Of a DNA stretch of 19,178 nt, positions 7,084-13,373 are shown piece after piece; the stretch's first letter is position 1; each line of letters opens with the position of its first letter. The translations under genes and the position numbers were made by a program. Source of the stretch: Solirubrobacterales bacterium (GTDB lineage: Bacteria; Actinomycetota; Thermoleophilia; Solirubrobacterales; Solirubrobacteraceae). Under the pieces are notes generated by a model. The model saw only the letters and a list, made by a program, of their open reading frames with translations. It did not search any database and was not told where the DNA came from. The stretch spans positions 1 through 19,178 of the forward strand of contig DAHVAB010000010.1 of assembly GCA_027314825.1 (NCBI GenBank), given 5' to 3'.

Positions 7084-7179
7084 CTCCTGTTCTCGGAGGT
7101 GCTGCTGGACCCTCCCAGCAGGGTCCGAAGCACGCCTGCCGAGGACGGTCCGCATCGGTGGGCACATGCCGAAGAGTGC

Positions 7180-7794
7180 TCAGCTCTGGCCGGGCGCCGC
7201 TCGCGCGTCCTGTGCTGCAAGCTGCATCGCCCGTTCCATGCGCCTGTCGGGTACGAGCCAGATCAGCGCCGGCACCACGGTCAGCACAAACCCGAGCACC
7301 GGCGTCAGCAGCCATGCGACCAGGATCGCGGCCACGTACAGCGCAACCGAGATCTTGCCCTTCCGATCGTTGCCGATCGCCCTCGCCAGGTGGCTGTCGC
7401 GTCCGTGGCGAGCAATGAGAGCGAGCAGCATGAGCGTGTACGCGATCGCACAGGCGAGCAGGTTGAGCGCGTAGATCATCGTCGGCGCCCTGGCGAAGTC
7501 GTGCTGGCCCATCCAATTGCTTGTGAACGGCACGAGCGAGAGCCAGAACAGCAGGTGCAGGTTCGCCCACAGCACTCGCGAGTCGATCGCCTTGGTCGCC
7601 TGGAAGGTGTGATGGTGGTTGTTCCAGTAGATCCCGATGTAGGTGAACGACAGCGCGTAGATCGCGAACCGGTGCCACTCGTGCAGAAGGGCGCCGAGCG
7701 CCGCGCTCGCCGGCGGGCTCAGCTCCAGCACCATGATCGTGATGATGATCGCCAGCACCCCGTCGCTGAAAGCCTCGAGCCTACCCTTGGTCAT
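7180..7794 (-). CDS. TMEM175-family potassium channel (DUF1211)
   Basis: The 204-residue membrane protein begins MTKGRLEAFSDGVLAIIITIMVLEL. The R-x3-FSDGV-x-AI motif is the signature of the pore-lining first helix in the TMEM175/DUF1211 family, whose bacterial members form tetrameric K+-selective channels with six helices per subunit. Further hydrophobic segments follow: the HRFAIYALSFTYIGIYWNNHHH region, LHLLFWLSLVPF, IYALNLLACAIAYTLMLLALIA, VALYVAAILVAWLLTPVLGF and VLTVVPALIWLV. ATG 7794 is chosen because it places the signature at residues 5-14, as in the family. The same frame is open further upstream across the Cfa gene, but that extension is antisense-like low-complexity Arg/Ala. It stands apart from the lipid operon by about 150 bases. 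Confidence 0.9.
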   Translation of the reverse strand: MTKGRLEAFSDGVLAIIITIMVLELSPPASAALGALLHEWHRFAIYALSFTYIGIYWNNHHHTFQATKAIDSRVLWANLHLLFWLSLVPFTSNWMGQHDFARAPTMIYALNLLACAIAYTLMLLALIARHGRDSHLARAIGNDRKGKISVALYVAAILVAWLLTPVLGFVLTVVPALIWLVPDRRMERAMQLAAQDARAAPGQS

Positions 7795-7845
7795 CGCGCG
7801 AGCAGCGTAGTCAATGTGCGTCGAAGACCCGCCGGCCCGTGGCAT

Positions 7846-7859
7846 CGTCGTCGACGACG
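7846..7859. promoter_or_regulatory. 14-bp palindrome between Cfa and channel genes
   Basis: CGTCGTCGACGACG is a perfect palindrome in the 152-bp gap upstream of the channel gene and downstream of the Cfa-family gene. It could be an operator for the channel gene; no promoter hexamers are convincing nearby. It may also be chance in GC-rich DNA. Confidence 0.25.
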
Positions 7860-7946
7860 GCGCGAGCGCGATCATGCTGGGCAACGGCGCGCGAACGGCG
7901 CGCGCCCACGCCCCGTCCGCACCACGCCGGCGCGACCTCGCGCGTG

Positions 7947-9197
7947 CTACGCCGCCGCGGCCGACCGCCCTCGTTCTCCGCTGGCGAGAGCTCTCTCCCC
8001 CCTCCATCGCGGCTTGCCCAGCAGCATCTGGACGACGCCGATCCGCCGCTCCTCGAAGCCGGCCTCGCAGTAGGCGAGATAGAGCCGCCAGAGCCGGCGG
8101 AAGCGCTCGTCGCAGCCTATCTGCCCGAGCTGGGTCGCCCGCTCGAACCTGGCGCGCCAGCGGCGCAGCGTCTCGGCGTAGTGCGGGCTCAGATCGCGCA
8201 GGCCGACGGTGCGCATGTCGGTGCGCCGCGCGAGACACCGGGCGATCACCTCCCGGGAGGGCAGGCAGCCATCCGGGAAGATGTAGGTGCGGATGAAGCT
8301 CCGCGAGGCCTTCTCCACCTCGTAGGCGCGGTCGTCGATCACGATCGCCTGCAGGAGCATCGCCCCATCGTCCGCGAGCAGCTGCGAGCAGCGGCTGAAG
8401 AACGTGCGCAGTTCGCGCGCTCCGACCGCCTCGATCATCTCGATCGACACCAGCTTGTCGTAGCGCCCTCGCCCTCGCAGGTCGCGGTAGTCCTCGCAGA
8501 GCACATCGACTCGATCCGTGAGGCCTGCCTCGCGCACCCGCGCGCGGGCGTACTCGCACTGCTCGCGCGAGATCGTGGTGCTCGTCACGCGACAGCCGCG
8601 GGTGCGCGCCGCATGCACCGCGAATCCGCCCCATCCCGTGCCGATCTCCAGCACATCGTCATCCGGGCCCAGCTGGAGCTGGTCGCAGATCAGCTCCAGC
8701 TTCGCCTCCTGGGCCTCGGCCAGCGTCATCTCCTCGCGCGGGAAATAGGCGCACGAGTACATCATCGTCTCGCCGAGCATCGCCTCGAAGAGCTCGTTGC
8801 CGAGGTCGTAGTGGGCCGCGATCGCGCGGCGGCTGCGCGCCGGCGTGTTGCGCGCGCGCAGGCCGCGAAGCACCTGCAGGGGCACGCGCAGCGGCGCCGC
8901 CCGCGCCCGCCAGCGGTCGAGCCCCGAGACGTTGCGCGCGGCCAGGCGCACGAGAGCGCTCAGGTCCGAGGAGTCCCACAGCCCATCCCCATATGCCTGC
9001 GCAAGGCCGCGGCTGCCGTGCAGGAGCAGCAGCGGCCACAGACGCGGCGAGCGCACCTCGAGGGCCGCCCGCGGGCCGCCTCCACCACCGCCCAGCACCA
9101 GCCGCCGGGAGCCCTCATCGACGCTCAGCCGACCCGATCGCAGGCGCGCGAGCAGGCCGAGCACGGCGCGGCGGGCGATCCGCTCAAACGCGGTCAC
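7947..9197 (-). CDS. Cfa-family SAM-dependent fatty-acid methyltransferase
   Basis: The 416-residue protein has the cyclopropane-fatty-acyl-phospholipid synthase layout: an N-terminal lipid-binding region, IAAHYDLGNELFEAML at about 126-141, MMYSCAYF with Cys149, and the SAM-binding VLEIGTGWGGFA at 182-193. VTSTTISREQ, YDKLVSIEMIEAVG, LQAIVIDDRAYE and YIFPDGCLPS follow. It adds a methyl or methylene group from SAM to the double bond of membrane fatty acids. Where E. coli Cfa has HTI (a bicarbonate-binding His), this protein reads QAI, a version typical of the subfamily linked to DUF1365 genes. The product could therefore be a methyl-branched or methylene fatty acid rather than a cyclopropane. 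The start is GTG at 9197, overlapping the DUF1365 stop (GTGA). It is the last gene of a three-gene operon divergent from carH. Confidence 0.92.
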   Translation of the reverse strand: MTAFERIARRAVLGLLARLRSGRLSVDEGSRRLVLGGGGGGPRAALEVRSPRLWPLLLLHGSRGLAQAYGDGLWDSSDLSALVRLAARNVSGLDRWRARAAPLRVPLQVLRGLRARNTPARSRRAIAAHYDLGNELFEAMLGETMMYSCAYFPREEMTLAEAQEAKLELICDQLQLGPDDDVLEIGTGWGGFAVHAARTRGCRVTSTTISREQCEYARARVREAGLTDRVDVLCEDYRDLRGRGRYDKLVSIEMIEAVGARELRTFFSRCSQLLADDGAMLLQAIVIDDRAYEVEKASRSFIRTYIFPDGCLPSREVIARCLARRTDMRTVGLRDLSPHYAETLRRWRARFERATQLGQIGCDERFRRLWRLYLAYCEAGFEERRIGVVQMLLGKPRWRGERALASGERGRSAAAA

Positions 9198-9949
9198 GGC
9201 TGCACCCGCGGATGTTGGTGAAGCGGCACGCCCCTGAGCCTCAGCGCCGCCGCATGCCCATATATGAGCGCGAGCACTCGAAGGGTGGGGGCCGGATAGC
9301 GCGCCACCACGCCGGCGAGGCTGCGACGCGTCAGGGGCCGGCGGCGCAGGGCGAGGGTTGCGTCGAAGACCCGCCGGCCGCGCTCGCTGCTCGCCACATG
9401 GACCGACAGGGTCTCGGCGGGCGTGCCGGCGCGCAGCAGGTAGCGCTGCTGCATGCCCATGAAGGGCGATACGTGCATCCGCTTGGCCAGCTCGCCCGCA
9501 AGCACAGGGCCATCGCCGGAGCGCCCCCGCGCCAGCACGTAGGCCTGGCGCTCACCCCACGGCGTGCTCGTCACCTCCGCCACCAGCGCGTCCAGCCGCC
9601 CGTGCGGATCGAAGCAGTAGTAGAAGCTCACAGGGTTGTAGCAGTGCCCGAACGTCCGCAGGTGCGTGAGCACGCGAATCGGGCCGCTCGGCGCGCATCC
9701 GGTCTCCCGCTCCACGCGCGAGCGCACCGCGCTCGCCAGATCGACCTCCTCCTCGCCCAGGTAGTCGGCACGGCGGAACCGCACCAACCCCGGGCGCCGT
9801 GCCAGCAGCCGCCCGCCGATCAGAGTCTCCAGCTCGTCGAGGTCGATGTAGGCGAGCGCCAGCCGGTGGGTGAACTCGTGAGCGCGGACGGCGAGACGCC
9901 GGTGGCGAATCGTGCCTTCGTAGATCGCGCTCGCGCTGCTCTCGCTCAT
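9194..9949 (-). CDS. DUF1365 family protein
   Basis: The 251-residue protein matches DUF1365: an N-terminal ASAIYEGTIRHRRLAVRAHEFTHRLALAYIDLDEL, then GPIRVLTHLRTFGHCYNPVSFYYCFD, STPWGERQAYVL, and KRMHVSPFMGMQQRYLL. The HCYNPVSFYYCF block is nearly invariant in the family. Its biochemical activity is not established to my knowledge. It is found repeatedly between an FAD oxidoreductase and a Cfa-type methyltransferase, as in M. tuberculosis Rv0449c-Rv0448c-Rv0447c (ufaA1), so a role in fatty-acid modification or delivery is inferred. ATG 9949 overlaps the stop of the FAD gene (ATGA), and its own stop overlaps the next GTG start. Confidence 0.92.
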   Translation of the reverse strand: MSESSASAIYEGTIRHRRLAVRAHEFTHRLALAYIDLDELETLIGGRLLARRPGLVRFRRADYLGEEEVDLASAVRSRVERETGCAPSGPIRVLTHLRTFGHCYNPVSFYYCFDPHGRLDALVAEVTSTPWGERQAYVLARGRSGDGPVLAGELAKRMHVSPFMGMQQRYLLRAGTPAETLSVHVASSERGRRVFDATLALRRRPLTRRSLAGVVARYPAPTLRVLALIYGHAAALRLRGVPLHQHPRVQP

Positions 9950-11202
9950 ACCCTCACCGGCCGTGTCCTGCTCGCCCCGAGCTCGCTCGCGACGCGACGC
10001 GCGCTGCGGACCCCGTCCTCGTGAAAGCCAAAGCCCCAGTAGGCGCCGCAGTAGTGGGTGCGGTTGCGGCCGCTTATCTGGTCGTAACGCGCCTGCGCTG
10101 CGACGCCGGCCCGCGTATACACCGGGTGGGCGTACTGGAAGCTCGCGAGAACCTGCGCTGGATCGATCGCCTCCGTGCGGTTCAGCGTCACGCAGAACTC
10201 GGTCTCGGCGCGCAGCGACTGCAATCGGTTCATGTGGTAGGTCACCGTCGCGCGTCCGCTGTCGGCAGCGCCGAGATGGTAGTTCCAGCTCGCCCAGGCG
10301 CGGCGCCGTCGCGGCAGCAGCGAGCGGTCGGTGTGCAGCACCGCCTCGTTTGGCTGATACGGGATCGCGCCGAGCAGCTCGCGCTCCAGGTCGCTGGGGT
10401 CCTCGAGCAGGCTCAGCGCCTCGTCGGAGTGGGTGGCGAAGACCACCGCATCGAAGCGCTCCGGCGCGCCGCCGGGCACGGTGACCTTCACATGGTCGTC
10501 CGCCCGGGAGACCCGGCTCACCGGGCAGGAGAGCCTCAGGCGCTCCCGCCAGGGAGCGATCAGCGCCTCCACGTATCGCCGCGAGCCGCCGGTGACCGTC
10601 CGCCAGCGCGGACGGCCGGCGAAGGAGAGCATCCCGTGGTTCTCGAAGAACTCGAGCAGGAATCGCGCCGGCAGCGACCACATCTGCTCCGGGTCGGCCG
10701 ACCACACCGCGGATGCCTGCGGGACGATCAGCCGCTCGACGAAGGCGCGGGAGTAGCCGCCCTGCTCCAGCCACCCGCGAAGCGAGGGCTGCCGCTCGGA
10801 GGCGAGCAGCTCGCGCGCCCGGCCGTTGAAGCGCACGAGGTCGGCGATCATCCGCTGGAAGCTCGGCGTGAGCGCGTGGCGCCGCACGGCGAACAGCCCG
10901 TTCGGCGACGCCCCGTTGTACTCGAAGTCCTCGCCGTCGCTCACGCCGAAGCTCATCTGCGATGGCTGGCTCGCCACGCCGAGCTCCCTCAGGAGCGCCT
11001 CGAAGCCAGGGTAGTTGCGGTCGTTGAAGACGATGAACCCCGTGTCGATGTCATATGCCCCGCTCTCGGTCTCCACATGAACCGTGTTGGCGTGTCCGCC
11101 CGCCCGGTCCTCCGCCTCGAATACGACGATCTCGTGCTCGCGGTTCAGCATGTGGGCACACACGAGTCCGGATACCCCGGCACCGACGATCGCGATCCTC
11201 AT
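9946..11202 (-). CDS. FAD-dependent oxidoreductase, amine-oxidase-like
   Basis: The 418-residue protein starts with the dinucleotide-binding IAIVGAGVSGLVCAHML (G-x-G-x-x-G at 7-12), followed by the acidic strand end and GGHANTV. Internal blocks include DIDTGFIVFNDRNYPGF and VPQASAVWSADPEQMWSLPARFLLEFFENHGML. Near the C-terminus HYCGAYWGFGFHEDGVRSA is the FAD-contacting block of this family. The substrate is unknown; in the DUF1365/Cfa context it may reduce or oxidise a methylated fatty acyl chain (inference). ATG 11202 is preceded by GGAG with six bases of spacing; the frame extends upstream but without family similarity. It is the first gene of the minus-strand operon, with a leader of about 54 bases from a TATACT box, and it lies next to the CarH operator. 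Confidence 0.92.
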   Translation of the reverse strand: MRIAIVGAGVSGLVCAHMLNREHEIVVFEAEDRAGGHANTVHVETESGAYDIDTGFIVFNDRNYPGFEALLRELGVASQPSQMSFGVSDGEDFEYNGASPNGLFAVRRHALTPSFQRMIADLVRFNGRARELLASERQPSLRGWLEQGGYSRAFVERLIVPQASAVWSADPEQMWSLPARFLLEFFENHGMLSFAGRPRWRTVTGGSRRYVEALIAPWRERLRLSCPVSRVSRADDHVKVTVPGGAPERFDAVVFATHSDEALSLLEDPSDLERELLGAIPYQPNEAVLHTDRSLLPRRRRAWASWNYHLGAADSGRATVTYHMNRLQSLRAETEFCVTLNRTEAIDPAQVLASFQYAHPVYTRAGVAAQARYDQISGRNRTHYCGAYWGFGFHEDGVRSARRVASELGASRTRPVRV

Positions 11203-11262
11203 CGTCCGCTCCACGGGGTCGAGTGCGAGGAGCCCGTGCTCGCCTGAGCATCCATGTCGGCG

Positions 11263-11268
11263 AGTATA
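11263..11268 (-). promoter_or_regulatory. -10 box of the FAD/DUF1365/Cfa operon
   Basis: On the minus strand TATACT matches TATAAT at five of six positions. It lies 61 bases before the FAD-gene ATG. The -35 position (about 11286-11291, 17-bp spacing) reads CAGGAG, poor for sigma70, and falls within the operator repeats. This fits a promoter blocked by CarH binding over the -35. Confidence 0.45.
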
Positions 11269-11278
11269 GAAGAGCATC

Positions 11279-11306
11279 TGTATAGCTCCTGTCTAGTTTC
11301 TGTGTA
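11279..11306. promoter_or_regulatory. CarH-type operator: three 11-bp direct repeats
   Basis: Read on the minus strand, TACACA (11306-11301), TAGACA (11295-11290) and TATACA (11284-11279) occur at exact 11-bp intervals. All fit T-N2-ACA. T. thermophilus CarH is known to bind 11-bp direct repeats with the nnTnnACAnnn core as an adenosylcobalamin-bound tetramer. The array lies between the start of a CarH-like gene and its divergent operon, where it would cover the -35 regions of both. Confidence 0.8.
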
Positions 11307-11312
11307 AGTCGA

Positions 11313-11318
11313 TAGACT
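11313..11318 (+). promoter_or_regulatory. -10 box of carH, possibly leaderless
   Basis: TAGACT fits TANNNT and ends seven bases before the carH ATG (11325). Transcription would then begin at or next to the A of the start codon. No Shine-Dalgarno sequence precedes the ATG, which agrees with a leaderless mRNA, common in actinobacteria. Confidence 0.4.
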
Positions 11319-11324
11319 GCGGTC

Positions 11325-12188
11325 ATGGTCGACGGTCCACGACTTCGCATCGGCGAGCTCTCCAGACGCGTCGGCGTGAGCCCCACGCTGCTGCGCGCGT
11401 GGGAGACGCGCTACGGGCTCGTGCGCCCCGAGCGCTCCGGCGGCGGCCTGCGCCTCTTCTCGGAGCAGGACGAGCGCCGAGTGCGGCTGATGCTCTCCAA
11501 CCTCGCGGCCGGGATGCCCGCCGCCGAGGCGGCCCGGATCGCGCTGCTGCGCCAGCGCTCGAGCGGCTCCCGAGGGGCCGGCCGGGCCTCCGCGGAGATG
11601 GAGCGCGCGCTGAGCGAAGCCGTCGACGCGCTCCAGGAGCCGGCCGCGCAGGCCGCGCTCGATCGCGCACTGCAGAGCTCGCCGCTCTCGCAGGCGCTCT
11701 CGGAGGTGATAATCCCGTTCCTGCGCCGCCTCGGGGAGCGCTGGCAGGAGGGAGAGATCGGCGTCGCCCACGAGCACTTCGCGAGCAGCCTCATCGGCGG
11801 CCGCCTGCGCGCGCTCGCCCGCGGCTGGGGCGACGGCGTCGGACCGCTCGCCGTGCTGGCATGCCCGCCCGGCGAGCGGCACGACCTCGGCCTGCTCTGC
11901 TTCGGGCTCGCGCTGCGCGAGCGCGGCTGGCGAATCACCTACCTGGGGGCGGACACGCCCGTGCCGGATCTCCGCGCGGCGTGCGAGAAGGTCTCGCCGG
12001 CGATAGCCGTCCTCTGCGCGGTCGACCCGAGCCGCTTGCGCGGCTGCGCCGCGGAGATCGCCGCGCTCAGCGCAGACGTGCGCGTCGCGATCGCGGGCGC
12101 GGGCGCCACGCCGACCCTCGCCTCCCAACTCGGCGCCGAGCTGCTGGCGGGGGATCCCGTCAGCGAGGCGGGCGCCCTATCGCCATGA
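11325..12188 (+). CDS. carH: CarH/LitR-type B12 photoreceptor repressor (MerR)
   Basis: The 287-residue protein has an N-terminal MerR helix-turn-helix (RIGELSRRVGVSPTLLRAWE then RYGLVRPERSGGGLRLFSEQD, about 8-49). A four-helix bundle follows, with the W-x9-EH motif W140...E150-H151 that caps adenosylcobalamin. The C-terminal Rossmann-type B12-binding domain has E184-R-H186-DLG, the E/D-x-H-x-x-G motif whose His is the lower cobalt ligand. Proteins of this kind repress in the dark as AdoCbl tetramers and fall apart in light. The residue after the Trp, His132 in T. thermophilus CarH, is Gln here. Its ATG may be leaderless, and its stop overlaps the SDR gene (ATGA). Light control of the flanking genes is inferred from the operator. 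The symbol is by domain and motif similarity. Confidence 0.9.
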   Translation: MVDGPRLRIGELSRRVGVSPTLLRAWETRYGLVRPERSGGGLRLFSEQDERRVRLMLSNLAAGMPAAEAARIALLRQRSSGSRGAGRASAEMERALSEAVDALQEPAAQAALDRALQSSPLSQALSEVIIPFLRRLGERWQEGEIGVAHEHFASSLIGGRLRALARGWGDGVGPLAVLACPPGERHDLGLLCFGLALRERGWRITYLGADTPVPDLRAACEKVSPAIAVLCAVDPSRLRGCAAEIAALSADVRVAIAGAGATPTLASQLGAELLAGDPVSEAGALSP

Positions 12189-13225
12189 GCGCGGCGGCCA
12201 CGATCGACGCCCTCCTCGACTGCAGCTTGCTCGGCTACACGAGCGTCGGCTACCGCATCCGTGAGCGCAGCTGGAGCCCGGACGATCTCGCGCGAATGGA
12301 CGGGCAGGTGGTGCTCGTGACCGGTGCGAGCTCCGGGCTGGGGCAGGCGGCCGCCGAAGGCTTTGCGCGGCTCGGCGCCTCGGTCACGATCCTCGCGCGC
12401 GACCCGGAGCGCGGCGAGCGAGCGCGCGCGCAGACGGCCGCGCGCTCCGGCGCCAGCGACGTCTCCCTCGAGCTCTGCGACCTCAGCGACCTCTCCGCGG
12501 TCCGCGCGCTCGCCGAGCGCTTCGGCAGCCGCGCCCCACGTCTCGACGTGCTCGTCAACAACGCCGGCGTGCTGAGCAGCCGGCGGATGCTCTCCGCAGA
12601 TGGGATCGAGCTGACATTCGCGACCAACGTGCTCGGCGGCTTCCTGCTGACCGAGCTGCTCACCCCGCTGCTGCGGCGCAGCTCGCCCTCCCGCGTCATC
12701 AACGTGACCTCCGGAGGCATGTATACGCAGCGACTCCACGTCGAGGATCTGCAGATGTCCGGCGAGGAGCTCGACGGCACCGTCGCCTACGCACGGACCA
12801 AGCGGATCGAGGTGATCCTCACCGAGCTCTGGGCCGAGCGGCTCAAGGACGCGGGCGTGGTCGTGCACGCGATGCATCCCGGCTGGGCCGACACTCCCGG
12901 CCTCGCGGCCTCGCTGCCGCGGTTCCATCGTCTCACTCGCCCGCTGCTGCGCACGCCGCAGCAGGGCGCCGACACGATCGTCTGGCTCGGCGCCGCCGCT
13001 GAGCCAGCCCAACGCTCCGGCGAGCTCTGGCACGACCGGCGCTCGCGCCCGACCCACCGCCTGCCGTGGACCCGGGAGAGCGCCGAGGAGCGCGGGCGGC
13101 TCTGGGCCGAGTGCGAGCGGCTCATCGCCGAGGCCGCCACTCGCGCGGCGGCGGCGGACGCCGGGCCCGGTCCGAGACGACGCCCGAGTGCCTCCAGCCG
13201 CCGATCGCATAAGCCCCGCAGCTGA
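12185..13225 (+). CDS. Short-chain dehydrogenase, DHRS12-like
   Basis: The 346-residue protein is a classical SDR with an N-terminal extension. GYTSVGYRIRERSW precedes the NAD(P)-binding TGASSGLG (46-53). NNAG (125-128), FATNVLGGFLLT with N148, VTSGGMY with S176, and YARTK with Y202 and K206 follow; Ser, Tyr and Lys form the catalytic set. The phrases VTSGGMYTQRL, DGTVAYARTKR and HPGWADTPG are typical of the DHRS12 group, whose substrates are poorly known but often lipid-like. The C-terminal 30 residues are Arg/Ser/Pro-rich and probably disordered. ATG 12185 overlaps the carH stop, so the enzyme is made with the photoreceptor. A role in lipid or carbonyl metabolism together with the divergent operon is inferred. 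Confidence 0.9.
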   Translation: MSAAATIDALLDCSLLGYTSVGYRIRERSWSPDDLARMDGQVVLVTGASSGLGQAAAEGFARLGASVTILARDPERGERARAQTAARSGASDVSLELCDLSDLSAVRALAERFGSRAPRLDVLVNNAGVLSSRRMLSADGIELTFATNVLGGFLLTELLTPLLRRSSPSRVINVTSGGMYTQRLHVEDLQMSGEELDGTVAYARTKRIEVILTELWAERLKDAGVVVHAMHPGWADTPGLAASLPRFHRLTRPLLRTPQQGADTIVWLGAAAEPAQRSGELWHDRRSRPTHRLPWTRESAEERGRLWAECERLIAEAATRAAAADAGPGPRRRPSASSRRSHKPRS

Positions 13226-13232
13226 GCCGCCG

Positions 13233-13266
13233 GCTCACCGCACCCTCTAAGCTCTCAGCGGTGAGC
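13233..13266. terminator. Inverted repeat after the SDR gene
   Basis: GCTCACCGC (13233-13241) and GCGGTGAGC (13258-13266) are perfect nine-base arms separated by 16 bases, beginning seven bases after the SDR stop. No T-run follows. It may be a factor-independent terminator of the GC-rich type or an operator for the next gene. Confidence 0.45.
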
Positions 13267-13334
13267 ATCGAAGGCGTGGAGAGGAACCTATCCGGCTGGA
13301 GGGGCGCCCGCCGCGGGCCGGACCACCGGCCGAG

Positions 13335-13352
13335 CCGGCGCGTACACGCCGG
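13335..13352. promoter_or_regulatory. Near-perfect palindrome before the sulfotransferase gene
   Basis: CCGGCGCGTACACGCCGG has six-base perfect outer arms and a GTAC centre with one mismatch pair. It ends 21 bases before the ATG at 13374. An operator or the stem of a leader hairpin is possible. No clear promoter is seen in this gap. Confidence 0.35.
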
Positions 13353-13373
13353 CGCGGGCTCGGTGCTCGGCGG

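Larger units (their letters stand above)
6728..7179. other. Gene-free region with repeats, T-arm-like sequence and hairpin
   Basis: No convincing gene is seen in these 452 bases. The open frames crossing it lack any family pattern or good start and read through the T-arm-like segment. From left to right it holds the end of hipA context, a duplicated TGGCAACATC (6891-6911), a cluster of GGACG/CGTCC words (6926-6980), a tRNA T-arm-like sequence (7031-7054) and a stem-loop (7062-7083). The stretch around 6880-6990 looks less GC-rich than its surroundings. The combination resembles an attachment-site remnant at the edge of an integrated element, but no integrase gene is in the window. Confidence 0.5.

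Noticed and set aside
7020..7220. Minus-strand 66-codon frame
   Set aside because: Its C-terminal part is just the translation of the T-arm-like segment and hairpin, and it overlaps the end of the channel gene; there is no sign of a real protein.
6821..7474. Plus-strand 217-codon frame after hipA
   Set aside because: It has no recognisable domain, crosses the T-arm-like sequence and hairpin and runs antisense into the channel gene.
7180..8634. Extension of the channel gene frame to 484 codons
   Set aside because: The part upstream of 7794 lies in another frame over the well-supported Cfa-family gene and is Arg/Ala-rich. The family signature places the true start at 7794.
11399..12184. Upstream extension of the SDR frame over carH
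   Set aside because: It is Arg/Ala-rich and in a different frame from carH, which has clear motifs; the SDR start at 12185 with the ATGA overlap fits the family.
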